Origin: Hydrogenophaga sp.
Lineage (GTDB): Bacteria > Pseudomonadota > Gammaproteobacteria > Burkholderiales > Burkholderiaceae_C
DNA length: 64,000 nucleotides
Assembly: GCF_011772445.1 (NCBI RefSeq)
Contig: NZ_WVZN01000047.1
Span: 112,645 to 176,644 of the forward strand
Direction: 5' to 3'
Made by a program: the position numbers and the translations under genes
Part shown: piece by piece, positions 17,540 through 28,803 of the stretch
Numbering within the stretch: position 1 is the stretch's first letter
How the letters are laid out: every line of letters begins with the position of its first letter
The notes under the pieces: model-generated
Seen by the model: only the letters and a program-made list of their open reading frames with translations
Database searches by the model: none
What the model was told of the DNA's origin: nothing

Positions 17540-17626
17540 GGCCACCCGCTCCGGCAACGACCGCACCGGGCGACAGCCTACACCGAACGCCCCCGGAACA
17601 GGTGACAGGCCCGGTACGACCAGCCC

Positions 17627-18790
17627 TCAGCGGGCGCCGAGCCCCATCTGCCGCGAGATCAGCTCCTTCATGATCTCGTTCGTGCCGCCGTAGATGCGCT
17701 GCACGCGCGCGTCGGCGTAGGCGCGGGTGATGGGGTATTCCCACATGAAGCCGTAGCCGCCGTGCAGTTGCACGCACTCGTCCATCACCTTGCATTGCAG
17801 GTCGCTGCACCAGTACTTGGCCATGCTGGCGGTGGCCGAGTCGAGGCGGTTCTCATTGACGAGTTCGCAGCACTTGTCCACGAAGACGCGCGCCACCTGC
17901 ACCTCGGTCTGCAACTCGGCCAGGGTGTAGCGCGTGTTCTGGAACGCCGCCACCGTGCTGCCGAAGGCCTTGCGGTCCTTCACGTACTGCACGGTCCAGT
18001 CGATGGCGGCCTGCGCCGCCGCCACCGCGCCGATGGCGATCTGCAGCCGCTCCCAGGGCAGTTGCTCCATCAGGCAGATGAAGCCGCGACCGAGGAAGTC
18101 CGGCCCGCCGAGCACGTTGCCGGCCGGCACCGACACGTCGTTGAAGAACAGTTCCGAGGTGTCCTGCGCCTTCAGGCCCAGCTTCTTCAGGCGTTTGCCG
18201 GTTTCGAAGCCGGGCATGCCGCGCTCCACCAGCAGCAGCGTGGTGCCCTTGGCGCCGGCCGACGGGTCGGTCTTCGCGACCACGATGACCAGGTCGGCGT
18301 GCCAGCCGTTGGTGATGAAGGTCTTGCTGCCGTTGAGGCGGTAGCTGCCGTCGGGCTGCGCCAGCGCGGTGGTCTTGATGCCTTGCAGGTCGCTGCCGGC
18401 GGCGGGCTCGCTCATGGCGATGGCGCCCACCATCTCGCCGCTGGCCAGCAGCGGCAGGTACTTCTGCTTCTGCGCCTCGGTGCCGTAGTGCAGGATGTAC
18501 GGGGCCACGATCTCGCTGTGCAGGCCGAAGCCGATGCCGCTGAAGCCGCCGCGCGCCAGGGCCTCCATCTGCACCACGGAATAGAGCCGGTCGGCGCCCG
18601 CGCCGCCGTAGGCCTCGGGCATGGAGGGGCACAGGAAGCCGTTGGCCCCGGCCCTGCGCCAGACCTCGCGGTCGACGTAGCCCTGCTCCTCCCAGGCTTC
18701 GTGGAAGGGCGCGATCTCCTTGTCGACAAAGCGCTGGAAGGCGTCAGCGAAGGCCTGGTGGTCGCTGTTGAAGAGGGTGCGTTCGATCAT
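17627..18790 (-). CDS. Acyl-CoA dehydrogenase, long-chain-like
   Basis: The 387-residue flavoprotein performs the first oxidation of beta-oxidation, acyl-CoA to trans-2-enoyl-CoA. The C-terminal half is strikingly like mammalian long-chain acyl-CoA dehydrogenase (LDSATASMAKYW, QLHGGYGFMWEYP, RIYGGTNEIMKELI). The usual YEGT catalytic Glu is Gly here, as in that enzyme, whose base lies instead in a region corresponding to LPWERL. It is divergent from the thiolase/fadB operon across a 162-bp region with an inverted repeat, so they probably form one pathway. Confidence 0.92.
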   Translation of the reverse strand: MIERTLFNSDHQAFADAFQRFVDKEIAPFHEAWEEQGYVDREVWRRAGANGFLCPSMPEAYGGAGADRLYSVVQMEALARGGFSGIGFGLHSEIVAPYILHYGTEAQKQKYLPLLASGEMVGAIAMSEPAAGSDLQGIKTTALAQPDGSYRLNGSKTFITNGWHADLVIVVAKTDPSAGAKGTTLLLVERGMPGFETGKRLKKLGLKAQDTSELFFNDVSVPAGNVLGGPDFLGRGFICLMEQLPWERLQIAIGAVAAAQAAIDWTVQYVKDRKAFGSTVAAFQNTRYTLAELQTEVQVARVFVDKCCELVNENRLDSATASMAKYWCSDLQCKVMDECVQLHGGYGFMWEYPITRAYADARVQRIYGGTNEIMKELISRQMGLGAR

Positions 18791-18821
18791 GCTGTCACCG
18801 ATTGGACGGATGGGGATTTTT

Positions 18822-18839
18822 GGCAAGCAGTTGCTTGGC
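18822..18839. promoter_or_regulatory. Inverted repeat in the divergent fatty-acid control region
   Basis: GGCAAGCA-GT-TGCTTGGC has CAAGCA/TGCTTG arms that pair perfectly and 7 of 8 positions overall. It lies 32 bp upstream of the acyl-CoA dehydrogenase ATG and 113 bp upstream of the thiolase, a plausible operator for both. No TetR- or FadR-type regulator is adjacent; the tandem LysR proteins are nearby. Confidence 0.5.
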
Positions 18840-18952
18840 GAAAGTCAATATACTGGGCCGAGGTATCGGTCACCAGCGGGGATACACCATGAGCGCCGCC
18901 CGGCCGTTCCGAAGGCGCTCGCACCGCAGCGCGCTGCGCGGAGGTCATCAAC

Positions 18953-20158
<1,206 letters not shown>

Positions 20159-20163
20159 ACCGA

Positions 20164-22305
20164 ATGAAAACGATCCGCTACGAGCTGCACGACGGCATCG
20201 CCACCATCACCTTCGACGAGCCCGGCTCGCCGGTGAACACCATGTGCGCCGACTGGCAGCGCGACCTCACCACGGTCACGGGCCTGGTGGTGCGCGACCG
20301 CTCGCTCATCAAGGGCATCATCCTGGCCTCGGCCAAGAGCACCTTCTTCGCGGGTGCCGACCTGAAAGGCACGATGCGCCTGAAGGCCAGCGACGCGCGG
20401 CAGGTCTACGCCGAGATCGAGCAGACCAAGAAGAACTTCCGTACGTTGGAGACCCTGGGCGTGCCGGTGGTGAGCTGCATCAACGGCTCAGCGCTGGGCG
20501 GTGGCTGGGAAGTGGCCCTGGTCGGCCACCACCGCATCGCCATCGACCACCCGAAGATCCAGCTCGGCCTGCCCGAGATCACCCTGGGCCTGATCCCGGG
20601 CGCCAGCGGCATCACCAAGATGACACGCCTGCTGGGCCTGCAGGGCGCGCAGCCCTTCATCCTGGAAAGCCGGCTGTTCGGCCCGCGCGAGGCGGTGGAC
20701 CTGGGCCTGGTGCATGCCCTGGCCATCGACGCGCTGAGCCTGCGGGCCGCGGCCGAGGCCTTCATCGGTGCCAACCCGCAGGCCCGCCACCCCTGGGACG
20801 AGAAGGACTACAAGATGCCCGGCGGCACGCCGAGCAACCCCAAGATCGCCGGGCTGCTGAGTGTGGCGCCGGCCATGCTGCGGCAGAAGACCCAGGGCCT
20901 GTACCCCGCGCCCGAGGCCGCGCTGGCCGCCATGGTCGAGGGCGCGATGGTCGACTTCGACACGGCGCTGCGCATCGAGAGCCGCTACCTTGCGCAACTG
21001 CTCGTGAGTCCGGTCGCGAAGAACATGATCAACGCGTTCTTCTTCGACATGAACGCCGTGCGCAGCGGCGGCTCACGTCCCAAGGACTTCCCGCGCTTCG
21101 TGCCGCGCAAGGTGGGCATCCTGGGCGCGGGCATGATGGGCGCGGGCATCGCCCACGCGCAGGCCAGCCGGGGCATCGAGACCGTGCTGGAGGACGTGAG
21201 CCTGGAAAACGCCGAACTGGGCAAGTCCTACAGCCACCGCCTCACCCAGGCGCGGGTTGAAAAAGGGCAGATGAGCATCCAGGAGCAGCTCGGCCTGCTC
21301 GACCGCATCCTGGCCACCGACCATCCCAAGGACCTCAAGGGCTGCGACCTCATCATCGAGGCCGTGTACGAAAACCGCGAGGTCAAGGCGCAGATCACGC
21401 GCGAAGCCGAGGAACAGCTCGCGCCCGGCGGCTTCTTCGCCAGCAACACCTCCACCCTGCCCATCTCCGGCCTGGCCAAGGCCAGCCGGCGACCCGAGAA
21501 GTTCGTCGGCATCCATTTCTTCAGCCCGGTGGACAAGATGCGACTGGTGGAGATCATCCGCGGCCAGCGCACCGACGACGAGACGATCGCCCGCGCCTAC
21601 GACTACGTGCTCGCGCTGGGCAAGCTGCCCATCGTCGTGAACGACTCGCGCGGTTTCTACACCAGCCGCACCTTCGGCACCTACGTGATGGAAGGCGCGG
21701 CCATGCTGGGAGAAGGCATTCCCGCGCCGGTGATCGAGAACGCCGCCGTGCAGGCCGGCATGCCGGTGGGCCCGCTGGCCGTGCTGGACGAGACCTCGCT
21801 GTCCCTGGCCGTGCACGTGCTGGACCAGACGCGCGCCGACCTCAAGGCCGAGGGCAAGGCTTACGAACCCAGCTCCGGCGAACTGCTGGTCGAGCGCATG
21901 GTGAAGACGCTCAAGCGCGCCGGCCGGGCCTCGGGCGGTGGTTTCTACGAGTACCCGGCGGGCCAGCGCAAACGCCTGTGGGTCGAGCTCAAGGGCCTGT
22001 TCGAGGACCCACGCCTGCAATGGGACCTGCAGGACGTGAAGGACCGCCTGCTGTACCGCCAGTCGGTGGAGACCGCGCGTTGCCTGGCCGAGGGTGTGCT
22101 CACCAGCGCGCACGACGCCAACATCGGCTCCCTGTTCGGCATCGGTTTTCCGGCCTGGACAGGTGGCGCGCTGCAATTCATCTACGGCCAGGGCATCGAG
22201 GCCTTCGAGCGGCGCTGCGACGTGTTGTCGCGCCGCTTCGGCCGCGGCTTCCTTCTCGACGGCGCCGCGCGAGACGCCATTCGCCGTTTCCAGCCCCAGT
22301 ACTGA
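20164..22305 (+). CDS. FadB-like enoyl-CoA hydratase / 3-hydroxyacyl-CoA dehydrogenase
   Basis: The 713-residue bifunctional enzyme has an N-terminal crotonase domain (about 1-190) with both catalytic glutamates, Glu116 in GGGWE and Glu138 in LPE. An NAD-binding fold follows ([11 protein letters not shown], about 318-327), then a 3-hydroxyacyl-CoA dehydrogenase domain with [15 protein letters not shown], and a C-terminal repeat. It hydrates enoyl-CoA and oxidises the product to 3-ketoacyl-CoA for the thiolase encoded 5 bp upstream. The broken SDR gene follows after 12 bp. Confidence 0.95.
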   Translation: MKTIRYELHDGIATITFDEPGSPVNTMCADWQRDLTTVTGLVVRDRSLIKGIILASAKSTFFAGADLKGTMRLKASDARQVYAEIEQTKKNFRTLETLGVPVVSCINGSALGGGWEVALVGHHRIAIDHPKIQLGLPEITLGLIPGASGITKMTRLLGLQGAQPFILESRLFGPREAVDLGLVHALAIDALSLRAAAEAFIGANPQARHPWDEKDYKMPGGTPSNPKIAGLLSVAPAMLRQKTQGLYPAPEAALAAMVEGAMVDFDTALRIESRYLAQLLVSPVAKNMINAFFFDMNAVRSGGSRPKDFPRFVPRKVGILGAGMMGAGIAHAQASRGIETVLEDVSLENAELGKSYSHRLTQARVEKGQMSIQEQLGLLDRILATDHPKDLKGCDLIIEAVYENREVKAQITREAEEQLAPGGFFASNTSTLPISGLAKASRRPEKFVGIHFFSPVDKMRLVEIIRGQRTDDETIARAYDYVLALGKLPIVVNDSRGFYTSRTFGTYVMEGAAMLGEGIPAPVIENAAVQAGMPVGPLAVLDETSLSLAVHVLDQTRADLKAEGKAYEPSSGELLVERMVKTLKRAGRASGGGFYEYPAGQRKRLWVELKGLFEDPRLQWDLQDVKDRLLYRQSVETARCLAEGVLTSAHDANIGSLFGIGFPAWTGGALQFIYGQGIEAFERRCDVLSRRFGRGFLLDGAARDAIRRFQPQY

Positions 22306-22317
22306 TCCCTCGAAACA

Positions 22318-22853
22318 ATGCCCCGCCTCTCGAACAAGATCTGCCTCATCACCGGCGCCGCCCAGGGCATCGGCCTGGCCACCGCCGAAACCTTCGCCCG
22401 CGAAGGCGCCACCTGACGATCGAGCAATTCGATCGCGTCATCGACGTCAACCTGCGCGGCGTGTTCCATTGCGCGCAGGCCGTGGCCGACGCCATGGTGC
22501 GCCAGGGCCACGGCGTGATCCTCAACGCCTCTTCGGTGGTGGGCCTGTACGGCAACTTCGGCCAGACCAACTACGCGGCCAGCAAGTTCGGCGTCATCGG
22601 CTTCACCAAGACCTGGGCGCGCGAGCTCGGCCCCAAGGGCATCCGCGTCAACGCGGTGGCGCCCGGTTTCATCGAAACGCCCATCCTCGGCACCATCCCC
22701 GACAAGGTGCTCGACGAGATGCGCCAGCGCGTGCCCCTGCACCGCCTGGGCCGCCCCGAAGAGATCGCCAGCGTCTACGCCTTCCTGGCCAGCGAGGACG
22801 CCAGCTACGTCAATGGCGCGGTGATCGAGGTCAGCGGCGGCATGTCGGTCTGA
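22318..22853 (+). pseudogene. Broken SDR oxidoreductase (FabG-like), internal deletion
   Basis: The first 32 codons (22318-22413) encode a normal SDR N-terminus with the cofactor motif TGAAQGIG and then hit a stop at 22414. From 22413 another frame carries a normal SDR remainder ([10 protein letters not shown], the catalytic-type ASSVVG and [13 protein letters not shown]) to the stop at 22851. The stretch that should lie between (rest of the cofactor fold and the NNAG motif, about 65-70 residues in FabG) is missing. A roughly 200-bp deletion explains both the loss and the frame change. It ends the fadB operon; an assembly error is the other possibility. Confidence 0.85.
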
Positions 22854-22872
22854 ACCCGGCCCGGGACGGGCA

Positions 22873-22938
22873 TCCCCCATTTGGGGGAGACGAGAAATCC
22901 CGGCTCGGGGCGGCCCAACAAACCCACCCCAAGCCGGG
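22873..22938. promoter_or_regulatory. Inverted repeat and hairpin before the histidine kinase gene
   Basis: TCCCCCA-TT-TGGGGGA (22873-22888) is a perfect 16-bp palindrome. It is followed by a 12-bp stem with one mismatch, CCCGGCTCGGGG (22899-22910) with CCCCAAGCCGGG (22927-22938). The first could be an operator and the second a terminator of the upstream operon or a leader hairpin; there is no T-run. Confidence 0.4.
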
Positions 22939-22982
22939 GCCAACATGTTACAAATCGGGGTTTTGCTCGCTGCCAGCCGCCG

Positions 22983-24227
22983 ATGTCACCCTCCCCGCCG
23001 CCCGCCACCGAAGGCCCGCGCCTCGCGCGGTTGCGGGCATTGGGCGTGCTGGACACCCCGTCCGAGCGCGCCTACGACGACATCGCCGCCCTGGCGCAAT
23101 CGCTCTGCGGCACCCCCATCGCGCTGGTGTCGCTGGTGGACGCCGAGCGCCAGTGGTTCAAGGCGCGCATCGGCCTGCCGCTGAGCGAAACCCCACGCGA
23201 CTGGAGCTTCTGTTCCAACGCCATACAGGCGCCCGGCGAGGTGCTGGTGATCGAAGATGTGCGCCACGACCCGCGCTTCGAGGACCACCCCTTGCGGCGC
23301 GAGCAGCCCGATCTCGGCTTCTACGCGGGTGCGCCCATCGTCACCCGCGACGGCCTGGCCCTGGGCACCGTGTGCGTGATGGACGTGCAGGCGCGACACC
23401 TGTCCGGCGGGCAGGTCGACGGCCTGCGCCGCCTGGCCGGGCTGGCCGCCACCCTGCTCGAGCAAGGCACGCAGGACATGGACACCCTGCGACGCAACGA
23501 GGTCCGCCTCAACCGCACCGTCGCGCTGCTCGAGCGCAAGACGGTCGAGCAGCAGCGCTTCATCTACATGCTCTCCCATGACCTGCGCGAGCCGGTCAAT
23601 ACCATCAACAACTTCTCCGCGCTGCTGGTGGATGACCACCAGGCCGAGCTGCCCGCGCCCGCGCAGCGCTACCTGGGTTTCGTGCGCGAAGGCGGCCGGC
23701 GCATCGGCCGCCTGCTCGATGACCTGGTCGAATTCGCCCAGCTCGACTCCCACCCGCTGCGCATCGAGGCGGTGGACGCCGCCGCTCTGGCGCAGAAGGT
23801 CACGCAGGACCTGGAACCGGTGCTGCAGCGCTGCCAGGGTCGGGTCGAGATCGACACCGCCCTGCCGGTGGTGATGGCCGACCCCGGCCTGCTGCGCGTG
23901 GCGCTGCACAACCTGCTGAGCAACGCGCTCAAGTTCACCCGCCCCGGCGTGCCGCCCGTGGTCACCGTGGGTGCCTCGCGCGGCGGCGCGATCGACCAGA
24001 TCCACGTGAGCGACAACGGCGTGGGCATCGCGAAGGAGCACCAGGGGCGCATCTTCGGCCTGTTCAACCGGCTCCACACCCGCCGCCGCTACGACGGCAC
24101 CGGCCTGGGCCTGCCCATCTGCCAGCGCATCGCCGAACTGCATCAAGGCAGCCTGACGCTCGAGTCGTCCATCGACGTCGGCAGCCGCTTCACCCTGCAC
24201 CTGCCGGCACAGGCAGACCGAGCCTGA
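22983..24227 (+). CDS. GAF-domain sensor histidine kinase
   Basis: The 414-residue cytoplasmic kinase has an N-terminal GAF domain (about 25-155), a dimerisation/phosphoacceptor helix with His199 in MLSHDLREP, and a HATPase domain with NLLSNALKF (N box), DNGVGI and GTGLGL (G boxes). There is no membrane segment, so the signal is intracellular. The receiver gene follows after 24 bp, and a chromate transporter pair is next. The ATG at 22983 was chosen over upstream extension because the N-terminus MSPSPPPATEGPRLARL matches such kinases. Confidence 0.92.
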   Translation: MSPSPPPATEGPRLARLRALGVLDTPSERAYDDIAALAQSLCGTPIALVSLVDAERQWFKARIGLPLSETPRDWSFCSNAIQAPGEVLVIEDVRHDPRFEDHPLRREQPDLGFYAGAPIVTRDGLALGTVCVMDVQARHLSGGQVDGLRRLAGLAATLLEQGTQDMDTLRRNEVRLNRTVALLERKTVEQQRFIYMLSHDLREPVNTINNFSALLVDDHQAELPAPAQRYLGFVREGGRRIGRLLDDLVEFAQLDSHPLRIEAVDAAALAQKVTQDLEPVLQRCQGRVEIDTALPVVMADPGLLRVALHNLLSNALKFTRPGVPPVVTVGASRGGAIDQIHVSDNGVGIAKEHQGRIFGLFNRLHTRRRYDGTGLGLPICQRIAELHQGSLTLESSIDVGSRFTLHLPAQADRA

Positions 24228-24251
24228 GAAGGCGTGAGACGAGGACTCCGC

Positions 24252-24641
24252 ATGGTCACCCCCGCGCGTTTCATCCTGATCGACGACAGCGACGCCGACA
24301 ACGTGTTCCACGAAATCATGATCCGGCGCGCGGGCTTCACCGGCGAGGTGCGGATCTTCGACAACGGCGTGGACGCGCTGAAATTCCTGCGCGACGACCC
24401 GCTCTCCCAGCCCACCTGCATCTTCCTCGACATCAACATGCCCGTGCTCGACGGCTTCGAGGTGGCGCAGCAAGCCACGCGGCTGCTCGAGGGCAAGCCC
24501 GCCACCGTGCTGCTGATGCTCACCTCGTCCGACGCGCCGCAGGACCGCCAGCGCGCCGCCGAGCTGCCGGTGATCCAGGGCTACGTGACCAAGCCGCTCA
24601 CCGCCGACATGGTGCGCCGGATGCTGGGCAGCCATGCCTGA
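24252..24641 (+). CDS. Single-domain response regulator
   Basis: The 129-residue protein is a stand-alone receiver domain: acidic pair Asp11-Asp12, phosphoacceptor Asp60 in FLDINMP, Thr91 and Lys114 in YVTKPL. Without an output domain it probably works by protein contact or as a phosphate relay for the kinase encoded just upstream. GAGG precedes the ATG at 24252. It overlaps the chromate transporter start by 8 bp, which suggests coupled translation. Confidence 0.92.
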   Translation: MVTPARFILIDDSDADNVFHEIMIRRAGFTGEVRIFDNGVDALKFLRDDPLSQPTCIFLDINMPVLDGFEVAQQATRLLEGKPATVLLMLTSSDAPQDRQRAAELPVIQGYVTKPLTADMVRRMLGSHA

Positions 24642-25221
24642 GTCCGGCACCGGCGAAGCCCCGTCGCACCCGCGCTCGCGCACCGAACTCTTCACCGCCT
24701 TCACCTGGCTGGCCCTGCAGGGCTTTGGCGGCGTGCTGGCCGTGGTCCAGCGTGAGCTGGTGGAAAAGCGCCGCTGGCTGACGCGCGAGCAGTTCGTCGA
24801 GGACTGGGCAGTCGCGCAGATCATGCCGGGGCCCAACGTGGTGAACCTGGCCATGATGATCGGCGGGCGGCACTTCGGCCTGCCAGGCGCGCTGTCCGCG
24901 CTGGCGGGCATGCTGGTGGCGCCACTCGTGCTGCTGCTCCTGATCGCGGTGCTCTACAGCCAGCTTGCCGCGCTGCCGCAGGCCCAGGCCGCGCTGCGTG
25001 GGATGGGCGCCGTGGCCGCCGGGCTGATCACCGCCACGGGGCTCAAGCTGGTCGCGGCGCTGCGCCACAACGTCATGGGGCTGGGCGTGTGCACGGGCTT
25101 CGCCGCGCTCACCTTCGCGGCCATCGCCCTGCTGCGCTGGCCGCTGGCCTGGGTGCTGCTGGGTCTGGGCACGCTGGCCTGCGCCTGGGCCTGGCGCCAA
25201 CTGGGCCGCAAGGGGGGTTGA
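24634..25221 (+). CDS. Chromate transporter, N-terminal-half subunit
   Basis: The 195-residue membrane protein is a short-chain CHR-family unit with the hallmark GFGGVLAVVQRELVEKRRWL and AQIMPGPNVVNLAMMIG segments and about five to six hydrophobic helices. Short-chain CHR proteins work in pairs to export chromate. The second subunit gene begins 4 bp after this stop. Other anions such as sulfate are possible substrates. It overlaps the receiver gene by 8 bp. Confidence 0.92.
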   Translation: MPESGTGEAPSHPRSRTELFTAFTWLALQGFGGVLAVVQRELVEKRRWLTREQFVEDWAVAQIMPGPNVVNLAMMIGGRHFGLPGALSALAGMLVAPLVLLLLIAVLYSQLAALPQAQAALRGMGAVAAGLITATGLKLVAALRHNVMGLGVCTGFAALTFAAIALLRWPLAWVLLGLGTLACAWAWRQLGRKGG

Positions 25222-25225
25222 CGAG

Positions 25226-25822
25226 ATGAGCGCCCTGCCCGTCGCCGTGGACTGGCTCGACCTGTTCACCCACTTCCTCACGCTCTCGCTGCTGGCCGTG
25301 GGCGGCGCCATCACCGTGGCGCCCGACATGCACCGCTACCTGGTCGTTCAGCACGGCTGGCTCAGCGATCCGCAGTTCACGGCCTCGATCGCGCTGTCGC
25401 AGGCGGCGCCCGGGCCCAACGTGCTGTTCATCGCCCTGCTCGGCTTCAACATCGGCATCAACGCCGCCGGCGGGCCGGCGGCGGGTTGGCGGGCCTGGGC
25501 GCTGGGCCTGTTCGGCGTGGTGGTGACGATGGTCGCCATCCTGCTGCCCTCGTCGGTGCTGACCTACACCGCCACGCGCTGGGCGCACAAGCACCGCGAG
25601 CGGCGTGTGGTTCGGGCCTTCAAGGCGGGCATGGCGCCGATCGTGATCGCGCTGCTGATCGCCACCGGCTGGGTGCTCACCGCCGCGCACGACCAGCCGG
25701 CGCGCGACTGGCGGCTGTGGCTGCTGACGGCGGTCGCGGCGCTGATCGTGTGGCGCACGCGCGTGCACCTGCTGTGGCTGATCGCCGCGGGCGGGGTGAT
25801 GGGGGCGCTGGGCTGGGTCTGA
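25226..25822 (+). CDS. Chromate transporter, second short-chain subunit
   Basis: The 198-residue membrane protein is the partner of the preceding CHR unit. It has the related LLAVGGAITVAPDMHRYLV and SQAAPGPNVLFIALLGF segments and again about five to six hydrophobic helices. Two short CHR proteins of opposite membrane topology together equal one long ChrA. The stop is 14 bp from the end of the convergent ugd gene. Confidence 0.92.
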   Translation: MSALPVAVDWLDLFTHFLTLSLLAVGGAITVAPDMHRYLVVQHGWLSDPQFTASIALSQAAPGPNVLFIALLGFNIGINAAGGPAAGWRAWALGLFGVVVTMVAILLPSSVLTYTATRWAHKHRERRVVRAFKAGMAPIVIALLIATGWVLTAAHDQPARDWRLWLLTAVAALIVWRTRVHLLWLIAAGGVMGALGWV

Positions 25823-25836
25823 AGCGCCCCGGCCCC

Positions 25837-27159
25837 TCAGCGACCGATGGGCAGGTAGTCGAACCCCATGCGCCGCACGAAGGCCGGGTCGTAGAGGTTG
25901 CGCCCGTCCACGATCAGCGGCTGTTTCAGGCGCTCCTTGATGAGGTCGAAGTCCGGGCTGCGGAACTCCTTCCACTCCGTCACGATGACCAGGGCATCCG
26001 CCCCGTCCAGGGTCTCGTTGGGTGTCTTGGCGTAGGTCACGCGCGGCTCGTCGCCCAGCACGCGCTGCGCCTCGTGCATGGCGGCCGGGTCGTAAGCCGT
26101 CACCGTGGCGCCCGCGGCCAGCACCTCTTCGAGGAAGCTCAGGCTCGGCGCCTCGCGCATGTCGTCGGTGTTGGGCTTGAAGGCCAGGCCCCACAGGGCG
26201 ATGTGGCGGCCCTTCAGGTCGGCGCCCAGGCGCTGTTTGAGCTTGCGCGCCAGCACCTGCTTCTGCGCGTCGTTCGCCGATTCCACGGCGCTCAGCACCT
26301 TCAGGTCGAGGTCGGCGTCGCTCGCGGCGGTTTTGATCAGCGCCTTGACGTCCTTGGGGAAGCAGGAGCCGCCGTAACCCGCACCGGGGTAGAGGAAGTG
26401 GTAGCCGATGCGCGGGTCGGAGCCGATGCCCTGGCGCACCATCTCGATGTCGGCCCCCAGCTTCTCGGCCAGGTTGGCCAGTTCGTTCATGAAGCTGATG
26501 CGCGTGGCCAGCATGGCGTTGGCCGCGTACTTGATGAGCTCGGCGCTGCGCACGTCGGTCACCAGCAGGCGCTCGTGGTTGCGCTGGAAGGGCGCGTAGA
26601 GGGCGCGCATGAGGAAGATGGCCTGTTCGTCGCTGCCGCCCACGATGATGCGATCGGGCTTCATGAAATCGTCCACCGCCGCGCCCTCTTTCAGGAATTC
26701 GGGGTTGGAGACCACGGCGTAGGGCGTGCTCACGCCGCGTTTGGCCAGCTCATCGGCAATGGCGGCGTGCACCTTGTCGGCGGTGCCCACGGGCACGGTG
26801 CTCTTGTCCACCACCACCTTGTAGTCGGTCATCAGGCGGCCGATGTTGCGCGCCGCGGCCAGCACGTACTGCATGTCGGCCGAGCCGTCCTCGTCGGGCG
26901 GTGTGCCCACGGCGATGAACTGGATGGTGCCGTGGTTGACGGCGCGGGAGACGTCGGTGGTGAAGTGCAGGCGGCCGGCGGCCACGTTGCGCGCCACCAT
27001 CTCTTTCAGGCCCGGCTCGAAGATCGGGATGCCGCCCGACTCCAGAATGCGGATCTTCTCGGGGTTCACATCGAGGCAGAGCACGTCGTTGCCCACCTCG
27101 GCCAGGCAGGCCCCGCTGACCAGGCCCACATACCCCGTTCCCACCACCGTCACTTTCAT
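25837..27159 (-). CDS. ugd: UDP-glucose 6-dehydrogenase
   Basis: The 440-residue enzyme oxidises UDP-glucose to UDP-glucuronate with two NAD. The N-terminal NAD fold has [10 protein letters not shown]; the catalytic Cys266 lies in GGSCFPKD; the C-terminal UDP-binding domain is complete. UDP-glucuronate feeds capsule, exopolysaccharide or lipid A modification. The ATG at 27159 follows a GAGGGAACC ribosome site. It is divergent from the secreted beta-helix gene, and together with the lipoprotein at 29168 hints at a surface polysaccharide locus. Confidence 0.96.
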   Translation of the reverse strand: MKVTVVGTGYVGLVSGACLAEVGNDVLCLDVNPEKIRILESGGIPIFEPGLKEMVARNVAAGRLHFTTDVSRAVNHGTIQFIAVGTPPDEDGSADMQYVLAAARNIGRLMTDYKVVVDKSTVPVGTADKVHAAIADELAKRGVSTPYAVVSNPEFLKEGAAVDDFMKPDRIIVGGSDEQAIFLMRALYAPFQRNHERLLVTDVRSAELIKYAANAMLATRISFMNELANLAEKLGADIEMVRQGIGSDPRIGYHFLYPGAGYGGSCFPKDVKALIKTAASDADLDLKVLSAVESANDAQKQVLARKLKQRLGADLKGRHIALWGLAFKPNTDDMREAPSLSFLEEVLAAGATVTAYDPAAMHEAQRVLGDEPRVTYAKTPNETLDGADALVIVTEWKEFRSPDFDLIKERLKQPLIVDGRNLYDPAFVRRMGFDYLPIGR

Positions 27160-27218
27160 CGCGGTTCCCTCGTTGTGAGTCCCTCCATGGCGGGGACGCG
27201 GCATGATAGCGAACGAAT

Positions 27219-28652
27219 ATGGCACTTTCGTCGTACCCTCCCCCGCATGGGCGACGCCGCGTGAAGCTGTTCGCGCTGGCGCTCGGCCTGCTCCTGATGC
27301 TGTTGGCGCTGGCGCCACTGGGATGGCTGTTCGGCACCGCCCGCGGGCAGGCCGTGTGGGAGCAGGCCAACAGCCGCAGCCCCAACGAGCTGATCCGCTA
27401 CACGGAGCGTCGCCTGCAAGGGCACCCGCGGCTGGAGCGCTGGCTGCTGCCGCCGCTGCATGCCCTGCGCGCGCGGGTGGAGCCCGAGCCGCCGCCAGGC
27501 CCCCTGCCCGACCTGGGCAAAGGCCAGCGCCCCGAGGCCTTCCCCCCGCCCGCCGGGCTCTCGAGCCGACTGGTGGCCGACACGCCACAGGCCATTCGTG
27601 AAGCCTTGCTGAACGCCACGCCGGGCACGCAGATCGTGGTGGCGCCGGGCCTCTACCCCTTTGACGCCACGCTGCGCCTGGGCCACGACGGCCGGAGCGA
27701 CGCGCCCATCGCCCTGCGCGCCGAGCGTCCGGGCACCGTGTGGTTCAGCTTCACGCAGATGGACGGCATCCGGGTCGACCGACCGCACTGGGTGTTCGAG
27801 AACCTGGACATCCGCGGCGCCTGCGCGCGCCACGGCGACTGCGAACACGCCTTCCATGTGATCGGGCGAGGCGCCCAGGTCGGCATCCGCAACAACCGCA
27901 TCACCGACTTCAACGCCCACATCAAGGTCAACGGCCAGCACGGCCGCTGGCCCGACGGGGGCGAACTGGCCTGGAACACCCTGAGCAACACCGGCCCGCG
28001 CGACACCGCCCAGCCGGTGGTGATGCTCGACCTGGTCGGCGCCGATCGCTGGCAGGTGCACGACAACCACGTCGTGAACTTCGTCAAGCGGCACGGCAAC
28101 CGCGTGGCCTACGGCCTGTTCGCCAAGGGCGCCAGCGAAGGCATTCGTATCGAACGCAACCTGCTGGTCTGCACGCCCGGCGGCATCTCACAGCCCGGCG
28201 AGCGCATCGGCATTTCGGTGGGCGGCGGCGGCACCGATCCCGGGGTTTGCCGCGACCGCACCTGCCAGGCGTACGAACACCGCGATGGCTTGGCCGCCAA
28301 CAACGTGATCGCACATTGCAACGACGCGGGCGTCGATGTGAACCGGGGCCTGGACGTCCGGGTGGTGCACAACACCCTCATCAATACGGCCGGCATCACG
28401 GTGCGGGCGGGCTCACGCGCCGAACTCGACGGCAACCTCGTCGACGGCCGCGTCTGGCGGCGCGATGGCAGCCAAGTGGAGCAGCGCGGCACAACGCCAC
28501 TCGCCCAATGGCTCGATCCGGCCGCCGCCGCATTTCTGCAATGGCGTTGGCAACGCACGCCCACCGATGGGCCCCTCGCCGCCGGCCTTTCCACGGATTT
28601 CCATGGCCAATCGCGCGCCGGCCATTACGCACCGGGCGCCCTGCTCCCTTGA
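27219..28652 (+). CDS. Secreted right-handed beta-helix protein
   Basis: The N-terminus has a positively charged start and a strong hydrophobic run ([18 protein letters not shown]), a signal peptide or anchor. The body shows short parallel beta-helix repeats with asparagine ladders ([50 protein letters not shown]), typical of polysaccharide lyases, epimerases and chondroitinase-like proteins. The start is uncertain: ATG 27219 gives 477 residues; GTG 27261 (463 residues) puts the signal peptide at the very N-terminus and is equally likely. The substrate is unknown. Confidence 0.8.
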   Translation: MALSSYPPPHGRRRVKLFALALGLLLMLLALAPLGWLFGTARGQAVWEQANSRSPNELIRYTERRLQGHPRLERWLLPPLHALRARVEPEPPPGPLPDLGKGQRPEAFPPPAGLSSRLVADTPQAIREALLNATPGTQIVVAPGLYPFDATLRLGHDGRSDAPIALRAERPGTVWFSFTQMDGIRVDRPHWVFENLDIRGACARHGDCEHAFHVIGRGAQVGIRNNRITDFNAHIKVNGQHGRWPDGGELAWNTLSNTGPRDTAQPVVMLDLVGADRWQVHDNHVVNFVKRHGNRVAYGLFAKGASEGIRIERNLLVCTPGGISQPGERIGISVGGGGTDPGVCRDRTCQAYEHRDGLAANNVIAHCNDAGVDVNRGLDVRVVHNTLINTAGITVRAGSRAELDGNLVDGRVWRRDGSQVEQRGTTPLAQWLDPAAAAFLQWRWQRTPTDGPLAAGLSTDFHGQSRAGHYAPGALLP

Positions 28653-28663
28653 GTTAACAATTG

Positions 28664-28781
28664 GTCACCGGATTCCAACATCCGGTGACAAGCAACTCGA
28701 TCCAATTCCAAGAATTGGGCCTCACGAGTTACCCATTGAAACGCCGGCGATTGGCATTTCAACGTCAATAATTCATTGACG
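28664..28781. ncRNA. Cluster of four consecutive hairpins
   Basis: GTCACCGGAT/ATCCGGTGAC (28664-28689) is a perfect 10-bp stem with a 6-nt loop. A nested hairpin follows: outer AACTCG/CGAGTT (28694-28730) around inner CCAATTC-CAA-GAATTGG (28702-28718). Next come TTGAAA/TTTCAA (28736-28762) and CGTCAAT-AATTC-ATTGACG (28763-28781), the last followed by ATTTTCT. The first may terminate the beta-helix mRNA, but four in 118 bp is more than a terminator needs. Expression and strand are unknown. Confidence 0.4.
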
Positions 28782-28803
28782 GTATTTTCTGATATCGCAC
28801 CCC

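Noticed and set aside
16586-17566. GTG start at 17566 for the upstream LysR gene
   Set aside because: The ATG at 17539 has a better ribosome site and gives the standard LysR N-terminus.
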